A stretch of 64,000 nucleotides of DNA from Streptococcus oralis subsp. dentisani (GCF_007475365.1 NZ_CP034442.1:434001-498000); one strand, 5' to 3'. Counted from the stretch's first letter, positions 31,297 to 41,766 are shown. Program-made: numbers and translations. Notes: a model not told the origin generated them from the letters alone.

Positions 31297-32367
31297 CTAT
31301 AAACTATCCAAAGCATTCTTTTGTTCATCATTGACGATATGGGTATAGAGGTCAGTGACTTGTGTACTAGCATGCCCTAACTGGTGGCTGACCAAAACTT
31401 GCGATTTAGTAGCATCATAGAGCCTAGTTGCCAGGGTATGGCGTAGTTTGTGAGGAGTTACACGGACTTTGAAGTCCTCAGAGTACTTAGCAACCATCTT
31501 TTCAACGCTAGAAGCATCGATACGATTGGGAACACCACGATATAAGGTCAGAAAGAGAGCTGTATCCGTCTTTTTCGTCTTATAGCGTTGATTTCGAATG
31601 GCTAGATAATTCTCTAGATAAGGTTTTGCAAATGCCGCGACATTAACCGAGTCACGTTTGCCACCTTTTCGAGTGACATCAATGACCATCATTTTGAGAT
31701 TAAGGTCTCTTAGGTCCAGGTTAACAGCTTCAGATAAGCGAACACCAGATGCCAAGAGAAGGGCAATAATGGCCAAATCACGTTCTTTATTCTTATTAAA
31801 TGACGAGAGAGCGCGATTTGAGAGTTGTTGTGGGTACTCCTGGTCGATATAGGTTAGAAAACCTTCTGTTTCATCACCTAGAAAGAGTTTTTGCTTGATG
31901 TTTTCAGCTCTGGCAGCAAGGGTTTCTTTCTTTTTCTTAGTTGAAACTTTCTTCATTACATTACGATAGAAATAGGGTTCTCCCTGGTCGTTTTCAACTT
32001 CCTCGGTCAGATACTTGTAAAGACTAGAAAGGGCTGATAAGGTCCGATTGATGGTTGTCTGCGAAACGCCTTGTTTGCTTGTATTGGCATTCAGTAAAGG
32101 TCGTTCTCGTAGATATAGGATAAAGGATTCCATGTCTTTTTTTGTCATATGTTCTAAGACAGATAAGGGGATATCGGCCATTGTATCAACGTTTGAAATG
32201 CCAGACTCCAAAACCCAGCTAAAAAATCGATCGTATTCCTTGAGGTATTCGTACAAGGTCGTAAAACTGTAGGGAACAGTAAGCTTTGATTGGTAGTATT
32301 CCAGAACATACCAGGGCATGATTTGTTTTAGTTTGTCGATTCGTTCCAGTAAAATCTCACGTTTCAT
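31297..32367 (-). CDS. xerS: Tyrosine recombinase XerS
   Basis: XerS is the single recombinase of streptococci and lactococci that resolves chromosome dimers at dif-SL, replacing XerC/XerD. The 356-residue protein shows the catalytic Arg in SGVRLSEAV, the His-x-x-Arg pair in HKLRHTLAT, a second His in HQLGH, and the nucleophilic Tyr in VTDLYTHI close to the C-terminus. The target site lies 51 bp upstream of its start, the usual arrangement. It is the first - strand gene to the right of the polarity switch. Confidence 0.95.
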   Translation of the reverse strand: MKREILLERIDKLKQIMPWYVLEYYQSKLTVPYSFTTLYEYLKEYDRFFSWVLESGISNVDTMADIPLSVLEHMTKKDMESFILYLRERPLLNANTSKQGVSQTTINRTLSALSSLYKYLTEEVENDQGEPYFYRNVMKKVSTKKKKETLAARAENIKQKLFLGDETEGFLTYIDQEYPQQLSNRALSSFNKNKERDLAIIALLLASGVRLSEAVNLDLRDLNLKMMVIDVTRKGGKRDSVNVAAFAKPYLENYLAIRNQRYKTKKTDTALFLTLYRGVPNRIDASSVEKMVAKYSEDFKVRVTPHKLRHTLATRLYDATKSQVLVSHQLGHASTQVTDLYTHIVNDEQKNALDSL

Positions 32368-32417
32368 GTATTTTCTCCATAATTAAGTCTACTAGTAGTA
32401 TAGCATAGATCTATATG

Positions 32418-32450
32418 TTTTTCAAGAAAATTATAGTTTTTCGGAAAGAT
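32418..32450 (-). promoter_or_regulatory. dif: dif-SL chromosome dimer resolution site
   Basis: On the - strand the site reads ATCTTTCCGAAAAACTATAA then TTTTCTTGAAAAA. This matches the dif-SL layout as I remember it: two imperfectly inverted XerS arms around an A/T centre, located just upstream of xerS. It marks the replication terminus region. Confidence 0.85.
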
Positions 32451-32484
32451 GTTATAGGAGCTTTTAAAGAAAGGAATAAAATAG

Positions 32485-32526
32485 AAAAAAGACTCAGATC
32501 TATGAAATACAGACCTAAGTCTTTTT
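32485..32526. terminator. Bidirectional terminator
   Basis: A long imperfect stem, AAAAAAGACT-AGATCT / AGACCT-AGTCTTTTTT, has T-runs on both strands. It follows the small - strand membrane ORF. Confidence 0.75.
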
Positions 32527-32527
32527 T

Positions 32528-32722
32528 CTATTGTGAATTATTATATAGTGCTTTTTCTAGTTTCCAAATACTAAACCAGAATGAAATAGTCAGCAGAATA
32601 AGGAAAATAAAAAAGAGATTATCAGTAACGATACTTCTGTTCATTCTACATAACTGAAGAGCTATATAAGGAGCTATGAGATACAAAATACATTGTATAA
32701 TTGCTATTGTTTTCTTTTTCAT
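32528..32722 (-). CDS. Possible small two-helix membrane protein
   Basis: This is a 64-residue hydrophobic ORF (MKKKTIAIIQCILYLIAPYI and onward) with a charged N-terminus and two predicted membrane helices, followed directly by a terminator. No good ribosome site precedes the ATG at 32722, and the frame stays open upstream to 32824. An antisense ORF at 32676-32861 (61 residues, also hydrophobic, followed by another terminator) overlaps it, so the true coding strand is uncertain. No family is recognised. Confidence 0.4.
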   Translation of the reverse strand: MKKKTIAIIQCILYLIAPYIALQLCRMNRSIVTDNLFFIFLILLTISFWFSIWKLEKALYNNSQ

Positions 32723-32858
32723 GATTTTAATCTTACTGTACAGATTTGATACAGTAAACTCCTTTCTAGCTTTATGCTTTATCATTTCTAACTTAATTAT
32801 AGTCTTATTTTTACCCAAGTTCAATTATTTGTATGTAAAATATTTTATCTGCAAAAAA

Positions 32859-32889
32859 TAACCGATCTCATTTCTGAGAATCGGTTTTC
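32859..32889. terminator. Terminator after the ClC gene
   Basis: The stem AACCGAT-CTCA / TGAG-ATCGGTT has T-rich sequence on both strands. On the - strand it ends transcription of the ClC gene at 32937. Confidence 0.8.
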
Positions 32890-32936
32890 TAATGTATTTA
32901 ATTAAATTTTTACACAATATAAATTATGTAAAAAAC

Positions 32937-34487
32937 CTACAGCAACAAATCTTTGACTTTTCCAATTTCACTTTTTGGAATCACTAGGTGAATCATATCA
33001 CCCAGATACATTCTAGTTGAGCCGTTAACTGTTTGGCTCTTGCCATTATGGACTTGGGTGGTGATGAGTACGTTATGTGGCAAGTTGAGTTCGTGAACCT
33101 GTTTTCCAGCGATTTTGTCTGATACAGGAATTTCAATGAGGGTAACTTCTCCTTCATCTGTCGCTTCTTCAGGCAGCATTTTTTCCAACATAGCCTCATA
33201 GACTGGCGCACCCTTGAGTAGATCCATGATGATGTAGGCTACCAAGGTCACAAGTCCGAGGGGCATGAGATTTCGGATGTCTCCTACCATTTCGGTTACA
33301 AGAATCATGGCTGTTAGGGGAGCCTTGGATATCGCTCCAAAGTAGCCACTCATTCCTAAAATGATAAATATTGGAAATTGTTCCTGACTGACAAGACCAA
33401 GATTAACACAAATGACGCCAACTAGGGCACCAAGTAAGGAACCAAGGGCCAAAATTGGTAGGAAAATTCCTCCTGGAAGGCCACTTCCATAACTAATCAT
33501 GCTCCAGATAAAGCGGATCAAAAAGTAAACTAATAGAATTTGGAAACTAAAATCTTGCTTAGTTAGGGAAAGAACTAGCTGATTTCCACCACCAAGGATC
33601 TGTGGTGAGAAAATTCCGACTGGTATGATGAGAATAAAGGCCAGAATTGGATAATAAGCTCTATCTAAACGGATTTTTTGAGCAAGCCAATCATAAACTC
33701 TACCAACATTAAGTACAGCTTTCTCATAGAAAAAACCAGATAGCCCGAGAAAAACTCCCATAAGGAGGTAAATCCAATACTGGTCTAGGGTCATGAGAGG
33801 AATGTTGTCAGGCATATCCAATACTGGCGTTAGACCAAATATGAGTAGCGAAACAAAGTTTGCTACGAGACTAGCTGCTAGAGTGGAGACCCAGAAAAAG
33901 CGTGAAAAATGGTGGTAAACTTCTTCTATAACAAAGAGGAGACCTGCGATTGGTGCATTAAAGGCAGCTGCTAGTCCTGCAGCAGCCCCACTTGCAATCA
34001 AGGAACGTTCCTCTACTGGACTGGATCTGAGCCACTTGGCAATACCTTTACCACCGACCGCTCCAAGTTGAATACTTGGCCCTTCTCGACCTAGCATGAG
34101 TCCACTTGCAATAGCTAGAATCCCTAGAATATATTTTTTCCAGAGGACACTCCACCAGCTAAGAGTCATCAGTCCCTTTAGTTCGGCTTCAACTTGTGGG
34201 ATTCCTGAGCCTTTGATATCTTTCTCTGAGCGAGTTAATTTGGCACTGAGCCAGCAAACTATTAAATAAAATAGGCCAATGATAAAAAGATTGCGCACTA
34301 GGTGCGCTTGATCTTGATAGAGCCCTTGTATCAGGTGGAAGCCTTTTTCGATTAAGAAACGAAAGGATCCAACAATTAGCCCGACAACTAGCCCGACGAT
34401 GATTCCTCGCCCAACTTGGGATAATATGGTACTTGAAGCAAAGGCAAATTCTTTCTTGGATCGGAGTATTTCTGACTGTTCCTCCAT
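32937..34487 (-). CDS. clcA: ClC-family chloride channel/exchanger with TrkA-C domain
   Basis: This membrane protein moves chloride or fluoride across the membrane. It has about 516 residues from the ATG at 34487, chosen because TTGGAGG stands 8 bases before it; a TTG at 34502 and an ATG at 34493 are possible but badly spaced. The ClC core shows GSGIPQVEAEL, GREGPSIQLGAVGGKG with the gating Glu, and GSGLPGGIFLP. The last 75 residues form an RCK/TrkA-C regulatory domain. The Glu at the gating position suggests an H+/Cl- exchanger type. It starts just after rnhB, as if in one transcript with rbgA-rnhB. Confidence 0.93.
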   Translation of the reverse strand: MEEQSEILRSKKEFAFASSTILSQVGRGIIVGLVVGLIVGSFRFLIEKGFHLIQGLYQDQAHLVRNLFIIGLFYLIVCWLSAKLTRSEKDIKGSGIPQVEAELKGLMTLSWWSVLWKKYILGILAIASGLMLGREGPSIQLGAVGGKGIAKWLRSSPVEERSLIASGAAAGLAAAFNAPIAGLLFVIEEVYHHFSRFFWVSTLAASLVANFVSLLIFGLTPVLDMPDNIPLMTLDQYWIYLLMGVFLGLSGFFYEKAVLNVGRVYDWLAQKIRLDRAYYPILAFILIIPVGIFSPQILGGGNQLVLSLTKQDFSFQILLVYFLIRFIWSMISYGSGLPGGIFLPILALGSLLGALVGVICVNLGLVSQEQFPIFIILGMSGYFGAISKAPLTAMILVTEMVGDIRNLMPLGLVTLVAYIIMDLLKGAPVYEAMLEKMLPEEATDEGEVTLIEIPVSDKIAGKQVHELNLPHNVLITTQVHNGKSQTVNGSTRMYLGDMIHLVIPKSEIGKVKDLLL

Positions 34488-34503
34488 AATCATTTCCTCC
34501 AAC

Positions 34504-35283
34504 TTAACTTTCTTTATTTGCTACAACCAGTGTTTTGACAGGTTCAAAACTGGTACGATGAATTGGGGTAACTCCTAGTTTATCAAGACCTTCTATGTGT
34601 TTTGTCGTTCCATATCCAGCATTGGCAGCGAAATCATATCCAGGATACTGGTTGTCATAATCCTTCATTAAATTATCCCGTGTCACTTTGGCAACTATGG
34701 ACGCGGCTGCGATAGAGAGCGAGTTAGCATCTCCCTTGATAATGGCTGTTTGGGAAATCGGCAATTCCAGTTTCATGGCATCGATCAAGAGGTGCTCAGG
34801 TTGTGGATTTAGCTGAGAGATTGCCTCTTTCATAGCAAGCTTAGTTGCTTCATAGATATTGACTTGGTCAATGACTTGATTATCCATGATTCCAATGCCG
34901 ATTGCCAATGCTTGTTCTTGAACGGCTTGATAAATTTCCAAATGTTTCTTTTTGTGGATTTTCTTACTATCGTTGAGGCCTCTGATTTTACAATTTTTAG
35001 GTAAGATTACCGCTGCAGCGACTACAGGTCCAGCAAGAGGACCGCGGCCGACCTCGTCAATACCTGCAATTAAGGTTAAGCCTTGTTTATAAAGCTCTTT
35101 TTCATAGGAAAGCATGTTTTCTAGACGAATATTTTCCTCGAGTTCAGCTTGAATGGCTTTTTTCCGCTTGCTGATTTCCTTTTGAACTCCAGTTCGGCTA
35201 TCTTTTTCCAGTTCAAGAAACAGGGGATTGTCTAAGTCTTTGACTGTAGCAAGAAGTTCTCTGATTTCTTTAATCGTCGTCAT
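34504..35283 (-). CDS. rnhB: Ribonuclease HII
   Basis: RNase HII removes RNA from RNA:DNA hybrids and misincorporated ribonucleotides. The 259-residue protein has an N-terminal extension of about 70 residues and the RNase H fold with catalytic residues in [16 protein letters not shown] (about residues 73-88) and the later aspartate in LLIDAMKLE near residue 165. The start overlaps the rbgA end by 14 bases, indicating coupling. Confidence 0.96.
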   Translation of the reverse strand: MTTIKEIRELLATVKDLDNPLFLELEKDSRTGVQKEISKRKKAIQAELEENIRLENMLSYEKELYKQGLTLIAGIDEVGRGPLAGPVVAAAVILPKNCKIRGLNDSKKIHKKKHLEIYQAVQEQALAIGIGIMDNQVIDQVNIYEATKLAMKEAISQLNPQPEHLLIDAMKLELPISQTAIIKGDANSLSIAAASIVAKVTRDNLMKDYDNQYPGYDFAANAGYGTTKHIEGLDKLGVTPIHRTSFEPVKTLVVANKES

Positions 35284-36121
35284 CGATGTCGTCCAATGTA
35301 TCTAAGGTGTAGGTACCGAGTTTTCCATCACGAACTTCCTTCACGAAGAGACTGTAAAAACGGTCGTAGTCGTCTCGGAAACCGAGGGCGCGTGTCATAT
35401 CCATGATGATCACAGGAGCATCTTCTTCAATTTTCATTTGTTTGAAGCGTTCAGCTAGCTTATCTGGATAATGTTTTTTGAAATAATTGAGACCAAAAAT
35501 GGTCACTTCATCCATTGGAAGCAACTGGTCTTTTATTGCTCCAGTTAGGGCTAGTTTAAGTGCGACAGTGTCATCTTCAAACTTAGGCCATAGAATCCCT
35601 GGTGTGTCTAGAATTTCAAGGTCTTTATTGGTTTTGAGCCATTGTTGCCCCTTGGTTACACCTGGTTTATTGCCGACAACTGCAATCTTTTTCCCAGCCA
35701 AACGATTCATCAGGGTTGATTTTCCAGCATTTGGAATTCCAATAATCATGGTACGCAAGGTTTCAATCTTGATACCGCGTTCCTTTTGGCGGGCAATCTT
35801 ATCTGCCATAAGCTTTTTGGCTGCATCTGTCACAACTTTCACAGTAACTTGCTCTTTGGAATTGATAGCCAGTGTTTGAATTCCCTGTGATTCAAAGTAC
35901 TGACGCCATTCTTTTGTCATTGCTGGATCAGCTAGGTCTGCCTTGTTTAAAATCAAAAGTTTGGGTTTATCACCCACAATCTTGTTTAACATAGGATTTT
36001 GACTAGATAAAGGAAGACGCGCATCCACCAAAATCGTCACAAAATCAACAAATTTTAAATTCTCCTGAACTTGTCGCCGAGCCTTAGACATGTGGCCCGG
36101 AAACCATTGAATAGTAGCCAT
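35270..36121 (-). CDS. rbgA: Ribosome biogenesis GTPase RbgA (YlqF)
   Basis: RbgA is a circularly permuted GTPase needed for late 50S assembly. The 283-residue protein starts [20 protein letters not shown], the usual N-terminus. I chose this ATG at 36121 although the frame is open to 36205. The permuted order is visible: the G4 motif NKADLAD (about residue 62) precedes the P-loop [14 protein letters not shown] (about residue 130) and DTPG (about residue 178). It forms a unit with rnhB. Confidence 0.95.
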   Translation of the reverse strand: MATIQWFPGHMSKARRQVQENLKFVDFVTILVDARLPLSSQNPMLNKIVGDKPKLLILNKADLADPAMTKEWRQYFESQGIQTLAINSKEQVTVKVVTDAAKKLMADKIARQKERGIKIETLRTMIIGIPNAGKSTLMNRLAGKKIAVVGNKPGVTKGQQWLKTNKDLEILDTPGILWPKFEDDTVALKLALTGAIKDQLLPMDEVTIFGLNYFKKHYPDKLAERFKQMKIEEDAPVIIMDMTRALGFRDDYDRFYSLFVKEVRDGKLGTYTLDTLDDIDDDD

Positions 36122-36210
36122 AATAATTCCCCTTCCGACTAAAAAAACGTGATAAAACGTTTTCTTTCTCACATCTATTCTATCATAAATTAGGTGCTTT
36201 TGCACAGGCT

Positions 36211-36238
36211 TTGACTAAAATAAAATCATACTATAGTA
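36211..36238 (+). promoter_or_regulatory. Upstream promoter candidate for mazEF
   Basis: TTGACT and TATAGT have a 16-bp spacer. The -10 box falls inside the left arm of the palindrome at 36231-36262. Confidence 0.45.
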
Positions 36239-36262
36239 CATAACTTAATTTATGTACTATAG
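36231..36262. promoter_or_regulatory. 13-bp perfect palindrome upstream of mazEF
   Basis: CTATAGTACATAA and TTATGTACTATAG are a perfect 13-bp inverted repeat with a 6-bp spacer. It lies between the divergent rbgA and mazE genes. An operator is likely; a hairpin role is possible. Confidence 0.6.
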
Positions 36263-36269
36263 TGTTTGC

Positions 36270-36308
36270 TTGACTTAATGTGCTGTTTGGTATATACTTT
36301 GTATATAC
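36270..36308 (+). promoter_or_regulatory. mazEF promoter with overlapping operator
   Basis: TTGACT and TATACT with a 17-bp spacer form a good promoter. Over the -10 box lies GTATATAC-TTT-GTATATAC (36290-36308), a symmetric pair of 8-bp palindromes. This is where an AbrB-type antitoxin such as MazE would be expected to repress its own operon. Confidence 0.65.
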
Positions 36309-36328
36309 AGTTTCGTGGAGGTAGAGTG

Positions 36329-36544
36329 ATGAATACAGTAAAGACTCGGAAGGTGGGAAATTCTCTCACAGTGACCATTCCTAAAAATTTGGGTATGACA
36401 GAAGGTCAAGAAATGGTTGTCTATAAGGGAATTGATGGAGTCATTGTCTTGGCTCCTAAACTAAAAGATCCTTTTGATGGGATTGCTGATTTAAGAATGA
36501 CAAATGATTTTGAAGGGGTAAAAATCATTGACAGCGAAATGTGA
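36329..36544 (+). CDS. mazE: MazE-type antitoxin (AbrB/SpoVT fold)
   Basis: This 71-residue protein has an N-terminal AbrB-type DNA-binding swapped-hairpin domain (TVKTRKVGNSLTVTIPKNLG, residues 3-22). The acidic C-terminal tail (DPFDGIADLRMTNDFEGVKI) is the part expected to wrap the toxin. The ATG at 36329 follows GGAGG and is preferred over an upstream in-frame TTG at 36266. It overlaps mazF by 17 bases. It is expected to neutralise MazF and repress the operon. Confidence 0.88.
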   Translation: MNTVKTRKVGNSLTVTIPKNLGMTEGQEMVVYKGIDGVIVLAPKLKDPFDGIADLRMTNDFEGVKIIDSEM

Positions 36545-36884
36545 TTATATTCCTGAAAAACAAGATATCATTTGGCTCGACTTTGATCCATCAGTTGGTC
36601 GGGAAATTCAAAAACGGCGCCCTGCCTTGGTTGTGTCTAGGAGAGAATATGCCTTGCAAACTGGTTTTGTTGCTGTCTGTCCCATCACCCATGGTCAGCA
36701 GCATTTAGCAGAAAAAGGCCTGCTCGTTCCTGTCTCGTCGGATAAGGTAGATGGTGCTGTCAACCCATTTCAACTTTATACCTTTGATTTTCGAATGCGC
36801 AATGCTCAAAAAATAACTAGAATGGATACGCAACGTTTTCAGAAAGTGGTTCAACTGTATCAATATATCTTTGAAGATACTTAA
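36528..36884 (+). CDS. mazF: MazF/PemK-type toxin (endoribonuclease)
   Basis: MazF cleaves mRNA at short sequence motifs. The 118-residue protein carries the family pattern DIIWLDFDPSVGREIQKRRP (about residues 13-32) followed by ALVVSRREY, plus the conserved VCPITH near residue 50. The start is TTG at 36528, inside mazE; no in-frame ATG exists nearby. Read against the leading strand of this replichore, the pair is one of few + strand units here, suggesting insertion of a mobile module. Confidence 0.88.
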   Translation: MTAKCDYIPEKQDIIWLDFDPSVGREIQKRRPALVVSRREYALQTGFVAVCPITHGQQHLAEKGLLVPVSSDKVDGAVNPFQLYTFDFRMRNAQKITRMDTQRFQKVVQLYQYIFEDT

Positions 36885-36916
36885 ATCCTACCATGTATAG
36901 ACAAGGTAGGATTTTT
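36883..36916. terminator. Terminator between mazF and the convergent gene
   Basis: The stem AAATCCTACC / GGTAGGATTT is followed by T residues on both sides of the loop region. It separates the convergent genes. Confidence 0.85.
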
Positions 36917-38095
36917 CTATATGACTAATCTTTCTAAAAATGGTTGAAGGCAGTTGGTCAAAATCCCCCTAATCCAAGTTGATTGAGCTGAAGATAGGTG
37001 GTCCGCTTCTAGACATTCTTTTAAGAATTCAGCAACTTGATCTGGAGCAATTTCAAACTCAAAGGCTTTCATCTTGTAGAAAAAGTCGATTAAATGATCA
37101 GACATGTAATCCTCTGAAAAGGGCACTTCTCCAGTTTTTCGATATTCTAGTAAGAGTCGAGAAAATTTGGCTTTTTCATCAGGCAAATCACGAAAATAAG
37201 AATTGAGAAGCCAAATCTGCTTTTGCTTTCTCTCGAGAGGATCTTGATTCACAATTCTCTGGTCTTTTTCAAGCTCTTTTTGATTTTGCTTTGCCTTGAT
37301 GGCCCGCTCTTCCCTATTCTTTCCAAAAAGGATTTTTTCCCATTTTCGTTCTTCTGGTGTGAGAGTTTCTGTAAAGCCAAAGTAATCTTGATAGGCGCGT
37401 TCAGCAGGCCCCATGGCTAGAATGAGATTGTCAGCGTATTGCTTGGCGATTTTGTCTCTTTTCTTACGTTCTTTCTCTGCCTGGATCCGTAAATGTTGCT
37501 CGTAGTCTATTTTCTCCTTACCTAGCTTGATAAGGTATAGTTGATCATCAGACTTACCAAGTAGAAAGGGTTTGATACACTTTTCAAGGACTTCTTCCAG
37601 ACGAGCCTTCTTTTTTGGCTCTGCCTTGGTCCAACTTCCACCTTGAAAGACTTCTAGGAAAAGCTGGTAATCTTTCTCAGGTGCAAATTGATTGCCACGA
37701 TTGGCTTTGAAAACACCTTTTTCCCAAAACCATTTTAGAAGTCGTTCGTCAAAATTGCTTTTATTGACTTTGATTTTTTCCTTTTTCTTGACTTTTCTAG
37801 TTAGATTTTCAAGCTTTCTGAGAAGTTTCTCTTCTTCTTCCAGTTGCTGATCGAGGCTAATACGATGAAAATGGCGAACACAGTCGCTTCCGATTGGAAA
37901 GAGGCGTTGGCCTGTGACATTATTTAAGAGTTCGTAAGCGTACTTAATGGCATTTCCGCAGATACAGTTACTGCGCCCAATACCATTAAAAATCAAGGAA
38001 ACTTCATTCCATTCCTTGGTTGCTTGATCCCAAGTATTTGCTTGCGAAGCTTGTATAACTGCGTCATGCAGGGATTTTCTAACTGGAAGTGGCAT
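36917..38095 (-). CDS. Protein of unknown function with N-terminal cysteine motif
   Basis: This is a 392-residue cytosolic protein. The N-terminal 75 residues contain CICGNAIKYAYELLN and GSDCVRHFHRI (cysteines at about 44, 46 and 71), which looks like a small metal-binding treble-clef-like module. The rest is highly charged and helical, with a probable coiled coil (about residues 80-105 and 205-290). I know of a similarly placed conserved hypothetical gene beside rexA in S. pneumoniae, but no function. It lies 18 bp downstream of rexA in the same direction and may be cotranscribed with rexBA. Confidence 0.7.
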   Translation of the reverse strand: MPLPVRKSLHDAVIQASQANTWDQATKEWNEVSLIFNGIGRSNCICGNAIKYAYELLNNVTGQRLFPIGSDCVRHFHRISLDQQLEEEEKLLRKLENLTRKVKKKEKIKVNKSNFDERLLKWFWEKGVFKANRGNQFAPEKDYQLFLEVFQGGSWTKAEPKKKARLEEVLEKCIKPFLLGKSDDQLYLIKLGKEKIDYEQHLRIQAEKERKKRDKIAKQYADNLILAMGPAERAYQDYFGFTETLTPEERKWEKILFGKNREERAIKAKQNQKELEKDQRIVNQDPLERKQKQIWLLNSYFRDLPDEKAKFSRLLLEYRKTGEVPFSEDYMSDHLIDFFYKMKAFEFEIAPDQVAEFLKECLEADHLSSAQSTWIRGILTNCLQPFLERLVI

Positions 38096-38112
38096 GAGGT
38101 CTCCTTTCTAGA

Positions 38113-41100
38113 TTATACTTTTACAACTTGAACCTGGTCTTTACCAAGTAAGATCAAGTATTTTTCAACATTTTTAATCGAATAAGCTCGTGATAAGGCT
38201 TCTCCGTAGAGGGCTAACTGACCACGATAGCGTTCAATAAGCTGATTTGGTTCATCATAACGGTCAGTCTTATAGTCAAAGAGGACAATTCGGTCGTGAT
38301 AGAGTAAATATCCATCTAGGATTCCACGGACAACAAAGTTCTCTTGGCTCTTTTGGTCTCGTTTGAGCATGGAGAAAGGTTGCTCTCGATAGAGATGGTT
38401 TGTATTGGCGAGAATTTCCTGACCAAGTGCTGTGTCAAAGAAAGCTAGGATTTTAGAAAGATTGATTTTATCTCTAACAGCTGGACTAGTTTGAACTTGT
38501 TTGAGAGTATTTTTCAGGCTAGCAAGTGTTGGTTGCTGACTGAGGTCGATTCTCTGCATGAGTTCGTGGGTTGCACTACCAATTTCTGCTCCTGTTACCT
38601 TTTCTTTAGTTGAAAAATCTGGTAAATCGAAGCTGATTTGCTTCTCTGGTGATTTGGTTTGGTTAGCAATTTGTACCCCTTCCATATCCATCACTGGTTC
38701 ATAGAATTTCTTGATTTGGCTAGGAGTTTGGACGCTAGGAAGTTCAATAGCCGCACGGTGAAGAGTATTATAGACTTCTACCTCTTTTAGCATTTCAAGA
38801 GCTTCTTTGATGGTCTCTGACTGACGATTGCTTGCTTGAGAACTATCTTGTAGAGGACTCTTGTTTTCCAACTCTCCAATAGCTTCTCTGGTCAGCTGGT
38901 CTTCACCAACGAAACGGTAGCTAAAGTTGAGATTGTCTCTAGCAAACACTTTAGTGATAGCCCAAATCCAATCTTGGAAATTCTTGGCTTGAAGTCTGGT
39001 ATGTTTATCTAGTTTTCCGTTTTCAGATCTTGGATATTCCTTAACTTCCAGCTTTTCACGAGAGCCCTTACCGACAAGATAGAGCTTTTTCTCAGCCCGT
39101 GTCATGGCAACATACAGCAGACGCATCTGCTCAGAATAGCTAGCCAGTTGCAGTTCTTCTTCATTCTGCGTATAAGTAAGGCTAGGAATGGAGAGTTTAA
39201 TGGTTTTAGGATAGTGAGCTTCTACTGCTCCTGTTTCTACCTTGGCAATGTATTTGACACCAAGCCCATTTTTACGACTGAGAATAACATCAGACATTGA
39301 GTCTTGCTTATTGAAGTCCTGATCCATGTTGAGGATAAAGACATAAGGAAACTCCAGACCTTTACTCTTGTGAATGGTCATGAGTTCCACTGCATCTTTA
39401 GGTGGTGCAACGGCTGCGCTTGCGAGATCATGCTGTGCTTCCAAAACCTGATCAATCATTCGAATAAAACGAGACAAGCCTTTGAAATTACTCTTTTCAA
39501 ACTGGTCTGCTCTCAAAGCTAAAGCATAGAGATTGGCCTGTCTGGCAGGACCGTTAGGCAAGGCTCCAACATAATCATAGTAAAAACGATCGTTGTATAT
39601 CTTCCAAATCAAGTCATAGAGGGAGTGGGTTTTGGCATATAAGCGCCAAGAATCCAAGATATCCATGAATTGATTTAGTTTTTCCGCTAAAGCTTTGTGA
39701 ATTAACTCTTTCCGCTCAGTTGTTTGTTTTTGAGCATGAAGCAGTTTTTCATAAAGATTCTCTTGGACTTTATCAGCTGCTTTCTGAAGGGACAAACGTG
39801 CTAACTCGTCCTCATCAAAGCTAAACATGGGAGACTTCATAAGGGCAACCAAGGCATAGTCTTGCAGAGGATTGTGAATGACACGAAGGGTGTCTAGCAT
39901 GACTTGCACTTCTAGGGATTGGAGGTAATTATTTTGTTCTCCGTCTGTTTTTACAGGTATCCCGTATTCAGACAAGGCAAGGAGAATCTGATCATTACGA
40001 CTGCGACTGGAAGTCAAAAGGGCGATTTCTTTAAAGGCTACACCATTCTCTTGATGGAGCTTCAGGATTTCCTTGATGACTAAGCGCATTTCACCTGTTA
40101 GTTTTGTTTCTACTTGGCTCTCTTCTTCCTCTTGTTCACTTTCATCCTTGTCATAAAGGAGAAATTCTGCCTTGTTCTCAGGATTGGGAGTCAGTTTGGT
40201 ATTGGCAAAAACAAGCTGGTGCATGCTATCGTAGTTGATTTCACCAACGTCTTGGTCCATAAGGCGTTCAAAGACATGGTTGGTTGCTGATAGCACTTCT
40301 GAACTACTGCGGAAATTTTCCTTGAGGAGAATCAGCTTGCCCTCTTGAGGATTATGCGCATAGCGTTGGAATTTTTCATTGAAAATCTGTGGATCTGCCT
40401 GACGGAAACGGTAGATGGACTGCTTGATATCTCCCACCATAAAGCGATTGTGGCCATTCGACAGCAATTCCAGCATCCGTTCTTGAATGTGGTTGGTATC
40501 CTGATACTCATCGACCATGACTTCATGGAATCGCTCCTGATATGCCTCACGGACTTGTGGGAAATTCTCTAAAATTTCGATGGTATAATGACTGATATCA
40601 GCAAATTCAAAGGCATTTTCCTGTCGTTTACGTTCACGATAAGCCGCCACAAAATCGCTCATAAAGTTTTGGAAAGTTTTAGCTAACTCCCAGGTGTCTC
40701 CATGATAACGTTCTTGATAGTCGAGAATCGTTATCTGGTCTGCTAGTTGTCCAAGTTTTGCAAACTGGGTTTTTCTCTCCTCGTTATAAGCATCTGCAAA
40801 TGGCTTCAAATCAGCCTTTCGACTAGAGTTAGCAAGAGCCCGACCATTTTTCTCCTTCGAGATAGCGACAACACGTGAAAGAACTTTTTGATAAGCCTGA
40901 CTCTCGGACTCGTGATTTAAGGAGCCAATTTCATCCAAAACCTGTTGCACAGCTTCTAAATAGGCAGCTTTGGGGAAGTCCTTGGCATCATTATCCAGAT
41001 GATAACGGAAAAAGCTTTCCAAATCCAAAAGAGCCTGCTTGATTTGCTCAGTTAGTTTTTCTTTTTCACTGGTAAAATCAGCTTCTTCAAAGCCTTTGAG

Positions 41101-41766
41101 GAAAGAATCACTCAGCCATTTTTGCGGATTACTGGTGGATTGGAGGAAGTCATAAATTTTGTAGACTTGCTGGCGCAGACCACGTTCATCCTTGCCACGC
41201 CCTGCAAAGTTCTTAACTAAACGACTAAACTTCTCTTTATTTTCACCTTGGTAATGCTCTTCAAACACCTGATGAAAAACTTCGTTTTTTAAGATTAACT
41301 GTTCGCTTTCATTTTGTAGAATACGAAAATTTGGTGCGATGTCAATCAGATAGCCATGTTTACCGAGGAATTTTTGTGTGAAGGAGTCCATGGTTCCGAT
41401 GGCCGCGTTTGGCAGATCAGCCAACTGTCGTCCCAAGTGTTGTTTGAGATCAACATCATCGGTTTCTTGGATTTGCTGGCTGATTTTTTTCTCCAAGCGT
41501 TCCTTGAGTTCGGTCGCAGCCTTGACAGTAAAGGTTGAGATAAAGAGTTGAGAAATTTCCACGCCACGTGCTAATTTGTCCAGAATACGCTCTGCCATGA
41601 CGAAGGTCTTTCCAGAACCAGCAGACGCTGAGACTAGGATATTCTGCCCAGCAGTATAAATGGCTTCGATTTGCTCGGCTGTTTTCTTCTGTTCCTTGCT
41701 TGAACTCGCTTCTGCTTCTTGCAATTTTTGAATCTCTTCCTCAGTTAAAAAGGAAACGGACTTCAT
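38113..41766 (-). CDS. rexA: ATP-dependent helicase/nuclease RexA (AddA)
   Basis: RexA is the helicase-nuclease subunit of RexAB, the RecBCD/AddAB-type complex that processes double-strand breaks for recombination. The 1217-residue protein has a UvrD-type Walker A (ASAGSGKT, about residues 48-55), Walker B/motif II in VDEYQDTN near residue 413, motif VI in [13 protein letters not shown] near residue 903, and a C-terminal nuclease with FDYKTDR near residue 1164. It overlaps rexB by 4 bases. Confidence 0.97.
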   Translation of the reverse strand: MKSVSFLTEEEIQKLQEAEASSSKEQKKTAEQIEAIYTAGQNILVSASAGSGKTFVMAERILDKLARGVEISQLFISTFTVKAATELKERLEKKISQQIQETDDVDLKQHLGRQLADLPNAAIGTMDSFTQKFLGKHGYLIDIAPNFRILQNESEQLILKNEVFHQVFEEHYQGENKEKFSRLVKNFAGRGKDERGLRQQVYKIYDFLQSTSNPQKWLSDSFLKGFEEADFTSEKEKLTEQIKQALLDLESFFRYHLDNDAKDFPKAAYLEAVQQVLDEIGSLNHESESQAYQKVLSRVVAISKEKNGRALANSSRKADLKPFADAYNEERKTQFAKLGQLADQITILDYQERYHGDTWELAKTFQNFMSDFVAAYRERKRQENAFEFADISHYTIEILENFPQVREAYQERFHEVMVDEYQDTNHIQERMLELLSNGHNRFMVGDIKQSIYRFRQADPQIFNEKFQRYAHNPQEGKLILLKENFRSSSEVLSATNHVFERLMDQDVGEINYDSMHQLVFANTKLTPNPENKAEFLLYDKDESEQEEEESQVETKLTGEMRLVIKEILKLHQENGVAFKEIALLTSSRSRNDQILLALSEYGIPVKTDGEQNNYLQSLEVQVMLDTLRVIHNPLQDYALVALMKSPMFSFDEDELARLSLQKAADKVQENLYEKLLHAQKQTTERKELIHKALAEKLNQFMDILDSWRLYAKTHSLYDLIWKIYNDRFYYDYVGALPNGPARQANLYALALRADQFEKSNFKGLSRFIRMIDQVLEAQHDLASAAVAPPKDAVELMTIHKSKGLEFPYVFILNMDQDFNKQDSMSDVILSRKNGLGVKYIAKVETGAVEAHYPKTIKLSIPSLTYTQNEEELQLASYSEQMRLLYVAMTRAEKKLYLVGKGSREKLEVKEYPRSENGKLDKHTRLQAKNFQDWIWAITKVFARDNLNFSYRFVGEDQLTREAIGELENKSPLQDSSQASNRQSETIKEALEMLKEVEVYNTLHRAAIELPSVQTPSQIKKFYEPVMDMEGVQIANQTKSPEKQISFDLPDFSTKEKVTGAEIGSATHELMQRIDLSQQPTLASLKNTLKQVQTSPAVRDKINLSKILAFFDTALGQEILANTNHLYREQPFSMLKRDQKSQENFVVRGILDGYLLYHDRIVLFDYKTDRYDEPNQLIERYRGQLALYGEALSRAYSIKNVEKYLILLGKDQVQVVKV

